From positions 558,001-622,000 of the forward strand of contig NZ_FCOC02000001.1 in NCBI RefSeq assembly GCF_001544455.2: a DNA stretch of 64,000 nucleotides, written 5' to 3'. The stretch is from Caballeronia sordidicola (lineage in GTDB: Bacteria > Pseudomonadota > Gammaproteobacteria > Burkholderiales > Burkholderiaceae). Position 1 is the first letter of the stretch; each line of letters opens with the position of its first letter. Shown here in pieces: positions 1-8,847 of the stretch. The position numbers and the translations under genes were made by a program. The notes under the pieces were generated by a model. The model was given only the letters and a program-made list of their open reading frames with translations. It did no database searches and was not told the DNA's origin.

Positions 1-606
1 AAGCAGATCGAGCAACTGATCGCGCGCCTCGCGCAGAAGGCGCGCGCCGCAGGCATTCACTTGATTCTCGCGACACAGCGGCCTTCAGTGGATGTCATCA
101 CCGGCCTGATCAAGGCGAACATTCCGACGCGCGTGGCGTTCCAGGTTTCATCGAAGATCGACTCGCGCACGATTCTCGACCAGATGGGCGCGGAATCGCT
201 GCTTGGTGCGGGCGACATGCTGTTCCTGCCGCCCGGCACCGGCTATCCGCAACGCGTGCATGGCGCGTTTGTAGCCGATGAAGAAGTGCACAGCGTCGTG
301 GAGTATCTCAAGCAGTTTGGCGAGCCGGAGTATGAGGAAGGGATCTTGTCGGGGCCGACGCCCGAAGGCGGCACGCCGGATCTGTTCGGCGAGACGCAGG
401 ACGCCGAAGCCGATCCGCTTTACGACGAAGCCGTCGCGTTCGTTTTACGCACGCGGCGGGCATCGATTTCTTCAGTGCAACGTCAGTTGCGAATTGGCTA
501 TAACCGCGCGGCACGGCTTGTTGAACAGATGGAGTCGGCCGGCCTCGTCTCGCCGATGGGAACCAACGGCAACCGCGAAGTGCTCGCGCCGGGCCAGCCC
601 GAATAA
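1..606 (+). CDS. ftsK: DNA translocase FtsK, C-terminal part
   Basis: The reading frame is open from the first base, so this is the last 201 residues of a larger protein. FtsK is the septal DNA pump that clears chromosome ends and activates XerCD recombination at dif. The visible part begins in the RecA-like motor domain, with the family stretch [15 protein letters not shown] at about residues 20-34 and the following IPTRVAFQV. It ends in the winged-helix gamma domain (about residues 137-195), which reads KOPS sequences; the segment [20 protein letters not shown] is typical of that fold. The gene ends with TAA and the next gene converges on it from the other strand. The identification is secure; only the N-terminal anchor and linker are outside the window. 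Confidence 0.96.
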   Translation, partial: KQIEQLIARLAQKARAAGIHLILATQRPSVDVITGLIKANIPTRVAFQVSSKIDSRTILDQMGAESLLGAGDMLFLPPGTGYPQRVHGAFVADEEVHSVVEYLKQFGEPEYEEGILSGPTPEGGTPDLFGETQDAEADPLYDEAVAFVLRTRRASISSVQRQLRIGYNRAARLVEQMESAGLVSPMGTNGNREVLAPGQPE

Positions 607-610
607 CCGC

Positions 611-1663
611 TCACCACAAGCGCAAGCGCCTGAGCAGGAACAGCGTGACGGCGGCGCACACCACCATCACGCCCATCACGACCGCGAACGAATAATGGTC
701 GTGCGTGCCGGGCAGGCCGGCCACGTTCATGCCGAAGATGCCCGAGACGAGCGTCGCGGGCATCAGCAACGCGGACATGATCGCGAGCCACAGCAGCTTG
801 CGGTTGATGTCTTCCGAAAGAAGCGCGGCGATTTCATCCTGCAGCAACTTCGAGCGTTCGTACTGCCCTTCGAGTCCCGCGCCGAGTCCGTTCAGGACCT
901 GGATGGCCTGGATCAACGTTTCCATGGATCGCGGCTCCGCCCAGTCGAGCCGCCGGGTCACGAGTTGCGTGAGCGCGTTGCGCTCAGGGTCGACAAACCG
1001 CTTTACCTCCACCAGCCGCCGTCGCACCGAGCCCAATTCTGCGCGCCAGTTCGAATGACGGCCATCGAGCACGCCCTCTTCCACGTCGTCGAGCCGGTCG
1101 CCGATTTCATCGATACGATCTGCAAACGTGTCGTTCAGCGCGCGGATCAGGCCGGCGAAGAGATCGACGGGATCGCGGAACGTCGCGCCTTCCAGTACCG
1201 CGTGGCGAAGCCGGTCGGTCGATTGCAACGGCTGCGCGCGCACGGTGATCATGCGGTTTTTATCGACGTAAAAACGCAGCGCGCCGGTCGCGCGGCGCGT
1301 GGCCTGCGCATTCGGATCGGCTTCGGGCGTCTCCGCGACGCGCTCCAGGTCCGCGACCACGCCATACATGAAGGTCGGGCCCATGTGCACGCGGGGCCGC
1401 TTGTCTTCGCCGTTCAGGAATTCCCGCGCCACGTCCGGCATGGCGGTGACGCCGGTAAGCCAGCTTTCCACGGTGTCGTCATTGGCGCTCAGATGCAGCC
1501 ATGTCGGGCCATCGCCTGCGATTTCCCGGCGCGCTTCGTCCCATGACAGACGCAGCGCCTCGGCGCCGGAAAAGCGAAACGCGCAAATAAAACCGGGCGG
1601 CGCCTGGGAATCGCTGGGATTGAGCCTGTTTGTTTCTCTGCCGGCTGCTGTGGTGATGTTCAA
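611..1663 (-). CDS. zntB: ZntB/CorA-type divalent metal transporter
   Basis: This is a CorA-superfamily inner-membrane channel. It has a long cytoplasmic N-terminal domain, a helical stalk, and two C-terminal transmembrane helices with the signature GMN in the loop between them. GMN is followed by VAGLPG, as in ZntB zinc transporters, rather than the MPEL of CorA, so zinc or another small divalent ion is the likelier substrate. The frame opens at a GTG at 1699 with no Shine-Dalgarno sequence. I prefer the TTG at 1663, which has GAAGGA about 8 bases upstream. Metal choice is inference. Confidence 0.88.
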   Translation of the reverse strand: MNITTAAGRETNRLNPSDSQAPPGFICAFRFSGAEALRLSWDEARREIAGDGPTWLHLSANDDTVESWLTGVTAMPDVAREFLNGEDKRPRVHMGPTFMYGVVADLERVAETPEADPNAQATRRATGALRFYVDKNRMITVRAQPLQSTDRLRHAVLEGATFRDPVDLFAGLIRALNDTFADRIDEIGDRLDDVEEGVLDGRHSNWRAELGSVRRRLVEVKRFVDPERNALTQLVTRRLDWAEPRSMETLIQAIQVLNGLGAGLEGQYERSKLLQDEIAALLSEDINRKLLWLAIMSALLMPATLVSGIFGMNVAGLPGTHDHYSFAVVMGVMVVCAAVTLFLLRRLRLW

Positions 1664-1726
1664 CGTTTGTTTCCTTCCATACCGATACTCGGCGGACACT
1701 GCGGGTTAAAACTGCCTGCATTATGC

Positions 1727-1758
1727 AAAAACCGGGCCGTCGATGATCGGCGGCCCGG
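1727..1758 (-). terminator. Rho-independent terminator of the lactonase gene
   Basis: On the minus strand the stem CCGGGCCG/CGGCCCGG (1732-1739 with 1751-1758) is followed by a run of T. It lies just past the stop of the 1782-3074 gene and before the zntB start. Confidence 0.8.
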
Positions 1759-1781
1759 ACGTTATTGCCATCCCGAAAACG

Positions 1782-3074
1782 TCAGGAAGGCGAAACGAAC
1801 TTGAAATCGACGGGCGAGCCGATTTCGAGTTTCTTCGGATCCGACGCGAGTTCGCCCGTCTGCGGATCGCGCCGGAAGAAGTAGACGCTGTCGCTGTCCT
1901 GATTGCCGACGATCAGCCACCGGCCGGTTGGATCAATGGCGAATTCGCGCGGGGTCTTGCCCATCGTAGAACGGCGGTTGAGCAGCTTCAGATGACCATT
2001 CGAAGCATCGACGGCGTAAGTCAGGATTTCGTTGGCATCGCCACGATTGGTCGCGTACAGAAAGCGGCCGTCCGGGGAGAAATGGATCGCGCCGCCGCCA
2101 ATCTTGCCTTTGAAGCCGGGCGTGGTCATTGGCAGAGTTTGCTTGAGCGTGAGCTTGCCGTCGTCGTAGTCGTAGACGAGCACCGAAGCGTTCATTTCGG
2201 TCGTCACGTAGGCGTGCTTTCCCGCTTCGTCGAAGACCATGTGGCGCGGTCCCGAACCTGGTTTCACCAGCGTGTAGCGTGATTCGGTCGGACCGAACAG
2301 ACCGCGCGTGCCGTCAGGTGTGTATCGGTAGGAATACAGCTTGTCCGCACCCAGGTCTTGCGCGAACAGATAGCGTCCGTCAGGCGAAAACACCGTGGAA
2401 TGCACGTGTGAATTGTCCTGGCGGCCTGTCACGGGACCGTTGCCGTCGTGATGAACCGTGAGCACGGACGGCAAGACCCGTTCGCCTTCCAGCGGAAACA
2501 CGGCGAAGCTGCCGCCAGGATTCGACGCCACCGAGTAATTTGCCGTGAGCAGATACCGGCCATCAGGTGACAGCGCGAGGTAGGCGGGATCGTTGCCATC
2601 GGAGGAAACGCGATTCACGAAGATGAGTTGTCCGCTCGCCGGATCGAAGCGAAATGCGCTGATGCCGCCGCGCTGCGAAGCGGGCCCGTTGTCGCCGGGC
2701 AATTCGTTCACCGCGTAGACGTGCTGACGGTCCCGGCTCACCACGAGATACGAAGGGTTCACCGCCTGCGCCGACGTGAGTTGCGTAATGGTCCCGTTAG
2801 CGGTATCGAACCGATACACATAGATTCCCTGGCTCTTGCCGCTGCCCGTATAGGTTCCAACCAGCAAGTCGTACACGCTGCTATTGGCAGCGCCGGATGG
2901 ATTCGCCGACGCGCCGGGGGCGGTGCCGGCGTCCTGCGCCATTGCCTGCGCAGAGGCGAGCGACAGGCCAACCGCGACACTTGCCGCGAAATTCCTCGTC
3001 AGGAAACGTGGCCCGCGGCACGAAGTTTGCGTGCGGGCGCTACGCGGGGAAAAAGAAGTAAAAACGGAATGCAT
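1782..3074 (-). CDS. Secreted lactonase-family beta-propeller protein
   Basis: The 430-residue product resembles the 6-phosphogluconolactonase YbhE/Pgl family, a seven-bladed propeller. An N-terminal segment with a hydrophobic core ends in AQAMAQ at about residue 47, so export to the periplasm is likely. That is unlike the cytoplasmic Pgl enzyme and makes the sugar-phosphate substrate doubtful. Blade-type repeats such as LALSPDGRYLLTANY, VFSPDGRYLFAQDLG and HFSPDGRFLYATNRG recur through the protein. The ATG has a strong AGGAGG upstream. The fold is clear; the natural substrate is not. Confidence 0.85.
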   Translation of the reverse strand: MHSVFTSFSPRSARTQTSCRGPRFLTRNFAASVAVGLSLASAQAMAQDAGTAPGASANPSGAANSSVYDLLVGTYTGSGKSQGIYVYRFDTANGTITQLTSAQAVNPSYLVVSRDRQHVYAVNELPGDNGPASQRGGISAFRFDPASGQLIFVNRVSSDGNDPAYLALSPDGRYLLTANYSVASNPGGSFAVFPLEGERVLPSVLTVHHDGNGPVTGRQDNSHVHSTVFSPDGRYLFAQDLGADKLYSYRYTPDGTRGLFGPTESRYTLVKPGSGPRHMVFDEAGKHAYVTTEMNASVLVYDYDDGKLTLKQTLPMTTPGFKGKIGGGAIHFSPDGRFLYATNRGDANEILTYAVDASNGHLKLLNRRSTMGKTPREFAIDPTGRWLIVGNQDSDSVYFFRRDPQTGELASDPKKLEIGSPVDFKFVSPS

Positions 3075-3238
3075 TGAAACCTCCTGATCGTTCGTTATTA
3101 CGGCTTGTTTTCAGGTTATGTGTGTCGAGAAGCAAGATACCGATGTCTCACCCATCCGTCGCGTCATGCAGGCCCATTTGCATGCCTGTCCCGCATGCCC
3201 GTGTCCAACCATCATTTCAATCAAAACAAGGAGCAATA

Positions 3239-3391
3239 ATGGATATTCATCTGAGCCTCGGTCCTCTGGTCGCTCTTATCGCAGGCATTCTGATCCTGGT
3301 CGTGCCACGCCTGCTCAACTTCATTGTCGCAATCTATCTGATCGTGATCGGGTTGATCGGCGTGTTTGGATTGAGCGCGACGCATTTCTGA
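3239..3391 (+). CDS. DUF3096-like small membrane protein
   Basis: A 50-residue protein made almost wholly of two transmembrane helices (about residues 8-22 and 26-44) with a central PRLLNF turn, matching the small DUF3096 inner-membrane family. The ATG follows AAGGAGC at ideal distance. The frame is open further upstream (to 3074), but that extension has no hydrophobic or conserved character, so the short start is chosen. Function is unknown. Confidence 0.8.
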   Translation: MDIHLSLGPLVALIAGILILVVPRLLNFIVAIYLIVIGLIGVFGLSATHF

Positions 3392-3590
3392 CAGCGTTGC
3401 GTAAGCCCGGCCACCGGCTTGCCGGACCTGCGCGTGACGCAGTCAGGTAAGACGGTGCTTTCGGAGCGAGGTTCCGGCAATGCGCACGCAAAACCACGCG
3501 GGGACGATCATGACGATTGCCCGCTTATTGAGACCATCCAAGGGTAACGAGCCGCTTGCTCGGATTGGCTACATTGCCACAGATGAAAAA

Positions 3591-3848
3591 TTACCCGTTG
3601 GCAAGCTGCTCGAGCCGCAAGCGGCCCTGCAGCGAAAGGCCGCCTACAGCCATCAGGCCGTTCTCTTCGCGGTGCCGGGTGAAGCAATCGCGCTCGATCA
3701 GAAACGACGCAGCGACCTCCATGCCGTTGCGCGACAAGCCAAGATCCTTGTAATCAAGGTCGATGAGCGTGGTGGTATCGGCAATATGGCTTGCAGCCGA
3801 AAGAATGGCGATGCAATCGGCTCTCAACGGGTTCGGCATGGCTTTCAC
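3591..3848 (-). CDS. Small hypothetical protein, winged-helix-like
   Basis: An 85-residue protein that I do not recognise by name. It is mixed helical with a conserved-looking tail (ENGLMAVGGLSLQGRLRLEQ) and a central GMEVAASFLIERD segment, which could form a compact DNA- or protein-binding fold. The GTG start at 3848 has GAGGAT about 7 bases upstream; an in-frame ATG lies three codons later at 3839. It stands alone on the minus strand between two plus-strand genes. It is probably real because its amino-acid composition is balanced and both overlapping frames on the other strand look artefactual. Confidence 0.6.
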   Translation of the reverse strand: MKAMPNPLRADCIAILSAASHIADTTTLIDLDYKDLGLSRNGMEVAASFLIERDCFTRHREENGLMAVGGLSLQGRLRLEQLANG

Positions 3849-4161
3849 GTTCGATATCCTCGAAAACGTTCGGCAAAGCGTGGACGCTTGACGCGATCAG
3901 GGTGTGCGCGCCGGACTGGCCAGCGGCATCGCTCAAGCGTGAAGTTTCATTCTAGGCAATCGTCCAATTATTTTTCAACCCTGGCTTACGAAAGCCGTGC
4001 AATTGCGCTGCGAAAAGTTTCGCGAAACACGCGTGAAACACACGAGACGCGAATGCGCTTCATAATCGGTGGCTCGTTCGTCCGCAACAGCACGACCCGC
4101 GCGCCCCGAATAACGCACGGCGCCGAGCGCCGCCGCCCCAATCGAGATCACATTCCTGCCT
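3849..4161. other. Gene-free interval between divergent genes
   Basis: These 313 bases lie between the start of the small protein at 3848 and the GH15 gene. They contain an AT-rich patch around 3960-3985 that could hold promoters, but no convincing -35/-10 pair. Open frames crossing it look like noise. Confidence 0.6.
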
Positions 4162-6027
4162 ATGCCCGCACTGATTGAAGACTACGCCCTGGTTGGCGAC
4201 GGCCACACCGCCGCCTTGATATCGAAAGAAGGATCTGTCGACTGGCTCTGCTGGCCGCGCTTCGATTCCGGCGCGTGTTTCGCCGCGTTGCTCGGTACGC
4301 CTGAACACGGCCGCTGGCTGATCACGCCCGATCTGCCCGAGGGCGCAGCGGCTCCGGTAATCACGCGCAAATATCGCGGCGACACGCTGATCCTCGAAAC
4401 CGATTTCGAAACGCCCGAGGGCCGGGTTTCGCTCATCGATTTCATGCCGGTACGCGACGGCATCTCCGACCTCGTGCGGATTGTCGTCGGCCGCCGCGGC
4501 AGCGTGAAGATGAAGATGGAACTGGTGCTGCGCTTCGACTATGGCTCGTCCATTCCGTGGGTCAGCCGCCTTCCCGACGACAGCGGCATTCGCGCCATTG
4601 CCGGCCCCGATCTGTGCGTGTTGCGCACGCCGATCGAACTGAGCGGCGAGAACATGCGCACGGTCGGAGAATTCACGGTGAACGAGGGCGAGCGCGTGCC
4701 CTTCTCGCTCGCATATTCGCAATCTCATTTGCGTCTGCCGCCCGCCCGCGATCCACATACGCAATTCGCACGCACGGAAAATTTCTGGCTGGAGTGGTCC
4801 GGGCGCAGCAACCTCGACGGCCGCTGGGGCCCGGCGATCCGCCGCTCGCTCATCACGCTCAAGGCGCTTGCGTATGAGCCGACGGGCGGTATCGTCGCGG
4901 CTCCAACCACATCGCTGCCGGAGCAACTGGGCGGGACACGCAACTGGGATTACAGATATTGCTGGTTGCGCGACGCCACCATCACGCTGCTCGCCATGAT
5001 GCGCAGCGGCTACTACGACGAAGCCCGCGCGTGGCGGGCGTGGCTCGGCCGCGTGATGGCGGGTTCGCCGCAACAGATCCAGATCATGTATGGCATTGCC
5101 GGCGAGCGGCGGCTGCCCGAATGGGAAGTCGGCTGGCTGCCGGGTTATGAAAATTCGAAGCCGGTGCGAATCGGCAACGGCGCGGTCGACCAGTTGCAGC
5201 TCGATGTCTACGGCGAGGTCATGAATGCGCTGCATCTTGCACGCGTGGGCGGCCTGCAAAGCGACGACACCGTCTGGTCGATCCAGCGCGCCATGCTCGA
5301 TCACCTCGACACGGTCTGGCAGGAACCCGATGAAGGCATCTGGGAAACCCGTGGCGGCCGCCAGCAATTCACGTTTTCGAAGGTGATGGCGTGGGTCGCG
5401 TACGACCGTGCGATCAAGTCGGCGGAACAGTTCGGGCTGGAAGGTCCGCTCGACCACTGGCGCAACCAGCGCACCGTGATTCACGCCGACGTGTGCTCGA
5501 AAAGCTGGAACGCGTCGATGAACTCGTTCGTTCAGACCTACGGCGGCGACGATCTCGACGCCAGCCTGTTGCTGATCCCGCTGCTCGGCTTCCTGCCGCC
5601 GGAAGATCCGCGCGTGATCGCGACGCTTCACGCCATCGAACGCGATCTGACGCACGACGGGCTGGTCAAGCGTTATCACACGGCCGAAGTGCAGGACGGC
5701 CTGCCGCCGGGCGAAGGGACGTTTCTCGCATGCAGTTTCTGGCTGGTCGACAACCTTGCGCTGCAAGGCCGCCTGGACGAAGCGTTTGCAATGTTCGAGC
5801 GCCTGGTGGGACTCGCGAACGACGTCGGCCTGCTTGCGGAAGAGTACGACACAGTGGCGAAACGCCAGGTGGGTAACTTCCCGCAAGCGTTCTCGCACGT
5901 TGCACTCGTGCATACCGGCATGAACCTCATGCGGCACGAACAAGGCATGGCGAAAGCGACCGGCCAGCCCGTCCAGCGTCACGACGCACCAACCGACGCC
6001 GCGAGCACAATCGAAAGCAATACGTAA
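4162..6027 (+). CDS. Glycoside hydrolase family 15 protein
   Basis: The 621-residue cytoplasmic protein has an N-terminal beta-sandwich domain starting at the family signature IEDYALVGDGHTAALIS, followed by the (alpha/alpha)6 barrel of GH15. The barrel shows NWDYRYCWLRDAT at about residue 270. A WETRGG motif at about 395 carries the likely general-acid Glu, and PPGEGTFLACSFW at about 515 carries the likely general-base Glu. GH15 members hydrolyse alpha-1,4/1,6-glucans or trehalose; which one applies here cannot be told from sequence alone. No signal peptide is seen. The ATG lacks a good Shine-Dalgarno sequence. Its neighbour is PHA depolymerase, so storage-carbon use is a plausible theme. Confidence 0.92.
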   Translation: MPALIEDYALVGDGHTAALISKEGSVDWLCWPRFDSGACFAALLGTPEHGRWLITPDLPEGAAAPVITRKYRGDTLILETDFETPEGRVSLIDFMPVRDGISDLVRIVVGRRGSVKMKMELVLRFDYGSSIPWVSRLPDDSGIRAIAGPDLCVLRTPIELSGENMRTVGEFTVNEGERVPFSLAYSQSHLRLPPARDPHTQFARTENFWLEWSGRSNLDGRWGPAIRRSLITLKALAYEPTGGIVAAPTTSLPEQLGGTRNWDYRYCWLRDATITLLAMMRSGYYDEARAWRAWLGRVMAGSPQQIQIMYGIAGERRLPEWEVGWLPGYENSKPVRIGNGAVDQLQLDVYGEVMNALHLARVGGLQSDDTVWSIQRAMLDHLDTVWQEPDEGIWETRGGRQQFTFSKVMAWVAYDRAIKSAEQFGLEGPLDHWRNQRTVIHADVCSKSWNASMNSFVQTYGGDDLDASLLLIPLLGFLPPEDPRVIATLHAIERDLTHDGLVKRYHTAEVQDGLPPGEGTFLACSFWLVDNLALQGRLDEAFAMFERLVGLANDVGLLAEEYDTVAKRQVGNFPQAFSHVALVHTGMNLMRHEQGMAKATGQPVQRHDAPTDAASTIESNT

Positions 6028-6099
6028 TATTTTAGAAATACCCGACCAAAATTCACGAAAATTGCGGCAGATTTGACGTTTCACTGAGGTAAACGACAC

Positions 6100-6124
6100 C
6101 CATGTTGCGTTGCACAAAACATGG
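6100..6124. promoter_or_regulatory. Operator-like palindrome over the phaZ -35
   Basis: CCATGTT (6100-6106) and AACATGG (6118-6124) form a perfect 7-bp inverted repeat around the core GCGTTGCACAA. The -35 element TTGCAC lies inside, so a bound protein would occlude the promoter. The core resembles the TGCA-rich sites bound by PhaR-type repressors in related bacteria, but that assignment is inference. Confidence 0.5.
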
Positions 6125-6138
6125 TTCTTGGCTATGAT
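6110..6138 (+). promoter_or_regulatory. Sigma-70 promoter of phaZ
   Basis: TTGCAC (6110-6115) and TATGAT (6133-6138) are separated by exactly 17 bases. Five of six and four of six bases match the consensus hexamers. No competing promoter is visible closer to the gene. Confidence 0.65.
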
Positions 6139-6396
6139 CGGAGAAGGTTTCCGACCGGTCGTTCAGCGAAACAATTCATCTGCAATATATGTTTAGTGCT
6201 GCTCGTCGCGACCTGAAACCGCACGGTAGTGCGAGGCATCAACGAATAACTGCGAGCACCGGCAAGACGGTGCAATCGACGAACTGCTTGGGCCGCGCGG
6301 ATCCGGTGAATGCTGGCCGCCAGCACGCTGCCGCCGATAGAAGCCAACCGCCAGTTGCGCTCCCTTGGAGAGCAACTGGTTTTACACGGGTACAAC

Positions 6397-7668
6397 ATGC
6401 TCTATCAACTCCACGAATTCCAGCGGGCCATGCTGAGTCCGCTGACAGCATGGGCCGAAGCGGCATCGAAGTCGTTCACCAACCCTTCCAGTCCGCTTGC
6501 GTATGTTCCGGGCTCCACGCGTCTCGCGGCAGGTTACGAACTGCTGTACCGGCTGGGCAAGGACTATGAAAAGCCTGAGTTCGAACTGCATCAGATAGAA
6601 AAGAACGGCCACGCCATTCCTATCGTCGAGCAGATCGTGATTGAAAAGCCGTTCTGCCGGCTGATCCGTTTCAAGCGTTTCTCCGACGACAGCGCCACCG
6701 TCACCGACCTCAAGACCGAACCTATCGTGCTCGTATGCGCCCCGCTTTCCGGCCACCACGCCACGCTTTTGCGCGACACGGTGAAAACCCTGCTGCAGGA
6801 CCACAAGGTCTACCTGACCGACTGGCTCGACGCGCGCATGGTGCCGCTCGAAGACGGTTCGTTCCATCTCGACGATTACGTGGAATACATCCAGGAATTC
6901 ATCCGCCATATCGGTGCGAAGGATCTGCACGTGATCTCGGTATGCCAGCCGACCGTGCCGGTACTCGCCGCCATTTCGTTGATGGCGAGCCGCGGTGAAG
7001 ACACGCCGCGGACCATGACAATGATGGGTGGTCCTATCGATGCACGGCGCAGCCCGACTTCAGTGAACTCGCTTGCGAGCGAGCATTCATATGAATGGTT
7101 CGAAAACAACGTGATCTACACGGTGCCGGCGAACTATCCGGGGGTTGGACGAAAGGTGTACCCCGGCTTTCTGCAGCATGCGGGTTTCGTTGCAATGAAC
7201 CCCGAGCGTCACGTGACGGCGCACTGGGACTTTTATCAGAACCTGATGCGCGGCGACGACGAAGATGCGGAGCAGCATCGCCGCTTCTACGACGAATACA
7301 ACGCCGTGCTCGACATGGACGCGGATTATTATCTCGAGACCATTCGCATTGTGTTCCAGGATTTCCGGCTGGCCGAAGGCACGTGGGACGTGAATGGCGA
7401 ACGTGTGCGTCCGCAGGACATCAAGCACACCGCGCTCTTGACCATAGAAGGCGAACTCGACGATATCTCGGGGAGCGGCCAGACGCGTGCGGCGCATGAT
7501 TTATGCACCGGCATTCCGGCGAAAAACAAGCGCCATTACACCGCCGAAAAAGCCGGTCACTACGGCATTTTCTCGGGCCGACGCTGGCGCACGATGGTGT
7601 ATCCGCAACTGCGCGAGTTCATTCTCACGCATGACAAGGCGCCTAAGAAGGAAGCCGTTCCGGCCTGA
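6397..7668 (+). CDS. phaZ: Intracellular polyhydroxyalkanoate depolymerase
   Basis: The 423-residue alpha/beta-hydrolase mobilises intracellular poly(3-hydroxybutyrate) granules by hydrolysis or thiolysis. The nucleophile is the Cys in VISVCQPTVPVL. With the ATG at 6397 it is residue 183, the same position as in Ralstonia eutropha PhaZa1, which supports this start over the longer frame from 6310. A catalytic His is expected in the C-terminal EKAGHYGIFSGRRWR segment. The conserved N-terminus MLYQLHEFQRAMLSP is also typical. The gene has its own promoter and terminator. The TetR gene downstream on the other strand may or may not control it. Confidence 0.95.
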   Translation: MLYQLHEFQRAMLSPLTAWAEAASKSFTNPSSPLAYVPGSTRLAAGYELLYRLGKDYEKPEFELHQIEKNGHAIPIVEQIVIEKPFCRLIRFKRFSDDSATVTDLKTEPIVLVCAPLSGHHATLLRDTVKTLLQDHKVYLTDWLDARMVPLEDGSFHLDDYVEYIQEFIRHIGAKDLHVISVCQPTVPVLAAISLMASRGEDTPRTMTMMGGPIDARRSPTSVNSLASEHSYEWFENNVIYTVPANYPGVGRKVYPGFLQHAGFVAMNPERHVTAHWDFYQNLMRGDDEDAEQHRRFYDEYNAVLDMDADYYLETIRIVFQDFRLAEGTWDVNGERVRPQDIKHTALLTIEGELDDISGSGQTRAAHDLCTGIPAKNKRHYTAEKAGHYGIFSGRRWRTMVYPQLREFILTHDKAPKKEAVPA

Positions 7669-7703
7669 ACGCATCCTGGTTCGACCAAGCCGCAACCACT
7701 CTG

Positions 7704-7730
7704 CACGCCGCGTTTTACGCGGCGTGTTTC
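7704..7730 (+). terminator. Rho-independent terminator of phaZ
   Basis: CACGCCGCG and CGCGGCGTG (7704-7712, 7718-7726) form a 9-bp stem with a 5-base loop, followed by TTTCTT. It lies 36 bases after the phaZ stop. Confidence 0.85.
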
Positions 7731-7775
7731 TTCCTGGCACAGCCTCTTCAGCGAGGCAATGCCAAGTTACATGCA

Positions 7776-8408
7776 TCAGCGCCGCATCAGGTAGGCGAGC
7801 AGCAATTCGGTATTCATCTTGATGATTTCATCGCGTTCGGTTTCGCTGCTGAAATCGAGTCCGATCGTGGCTTCCAGCGTAAATCGATTCGATACGATGT
7901 AGTACCCGAGTCCCGATAAAGTCACATAGAAGCGCAACGGATCCACATTGTTGCGAAACAGTCCGGCGTGTTGTCCGCGTTCGAGTATCTTCGCAAGCGT
8001 TGTGACCACGGGCGAAATGAGTTCGCGAATGCGCGGGGAACTCTTTATATAGCGCGCTTCGTGAAGGTTTTCGTTATTCACCAGCCGTAAAAGCTCGGGG
8101 TGCTCACGATAATAATTCCAGATGAAATGCGCGAGTTGCGTCACGGCTTCGACCGGCGCCACCCCTTCCAGATCGAGCGTTTTCTCGGCATCCGTGAGCG
8201 CCGCGAATGCATGTTCCAGCACGGCAGTGAACAACTGCTCCTTGCTGCCGAAATAATAGTAGAGCATGCGCTCATTCGTTTCGGCGCGGCGCGCGATCTG
8301 GTCCACGCGCGCGCCAAACAAGCCCCCTGCCGCAAATTCCTCCGCGGCAGCAAGGAGGATTCGGCGCCGCGTGCCCTCTGGATCTCTTTTGATTTTTGGC
8401 TGGTTCAT
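7776..8408 (-). CDS. TetR-family transcriptional regulator
   Basis: The 210-residue protein has the TetR N-terminal helix-turn-helix at about residues 8-55, with TRRRILLAAAEEFAAGGLFG and the recognition-helix region ending NERMLYYYFGSKEQLF. The C-terminal ligand domain is about residues 85-205. It resembles the RutR/YcdC-like subgroup with the C-terminal TetR_C_15-type region, but the ligand is unknown. The ATG at 8408 is preferred over an in-frame ATG 16 codons upstream because homologues start close to this point. It sits tail-to-tail with phaZ. Confidence 0.9.
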   Translation of the reverse strand: MNQPKIKRDPEGTRRRILLAAAEEFAAGGLFGARVDQIARRAETNERMLYYYFGSKEQLFTAVLEHAFAALTDAEKTLDLEGVAPVEAVTQLAHFIWNYYREHPELLRLVNNENLHEARYIKSSPRIRELISPVVTTLAKILERGQHAGLFRNNVDPLRFYVTLSGLGYYIVSNRFTLEATIGLDFSSETERDEIIKMNTELLLAYLMRR

Positions 8409-8847
8409 GGTGGCTTCATGATCGACAAACCGCGTTTTGAGGGTAGCGTCATGCATTCTCTTGTCCTAAAGAAGCATGCGATGGATCGGTTGCGCCAACG
8501 TGATTGGGAATACCGTCCTGCAGTCAATCGAAAGCGATTTGATTATGTGCACATCGTTGGCCGGTTGGCAATTGGGAATGATTGGGAACAGCTTGAAATT
8601 CAGCGATAATGCCGCCTCGGACACAACGCACTGAAACAAGCCGAAAGCGCCGACCGCGCAAACGTGATATCAAAAACGAGCGCGGACATAAGCGGTTGAA
8701 CATATCCCCACGAGTCGTCGCCGGACGTAAGTCGTACTGATCGCGCGAAGAAGCGAATCGTCTGTTTTGTCCGCGATTGCCGCGGCCAGCCGGATCGCAG
8801 CTTGGCTCATGTCGGCGCAACCCGGCGACGTCTCTCTCAAGCCGTTA
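8409..8847. other. Long divergent control region with repeats
   Basis: This 439-base interval separates the TetR gene from rsxB. It contains three copies of ATTGGGAA (8503-8510, 8571-8578, 8581-8588), the last two exactly 10 bases apart. No credible coding frame is present. Confidence 0.55.
8571..8588. repeat. Helically phased ATTGGGAA direct repeats
   Basis: Two exact copies start at 8571 and 8581, one helical turn apart, with a third copy at 8503. Such phasing is typical of protein-binding sites. They could serve the TetR gene or rsxB. Confidence 0.45.

Larger units (their letters stand above)
6028..6396 (+). other. Leader and control region of phaZ
   Basis: These 369 bases carry no convincing gene. 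The 5' part holds a palindrome (6100-6124) and a sigma-70 promoter (6110-6138). Transcription from it would give a 5' untranslated leader of roughly 250 bases. Reading frames in this stretch on either strand are short and lack family character. Confidence 0.6.

Noticed and set aside
278..1546. A 422-residue open frame on the plus strand
   Set aside because: It crosses the ftsK stop and runs antisense to zntB, with His/Arg-rich noise composition.
4060..6117. A 685-residue open frame on the minus strand
   Set aside because: It lies antisense to the GH15 gene, has Arg/His/Ala-rich noise composition and no domain. It results from high GC codon use.
6310..6396. A longer N-terminus for PhaZ from the ATG at 6310
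   Set aside because: The start at 6397 gives the conserved N-terminus and puts the catalytic Cys at residue 183 as in Ralstonia; the extra 29 residues look random.
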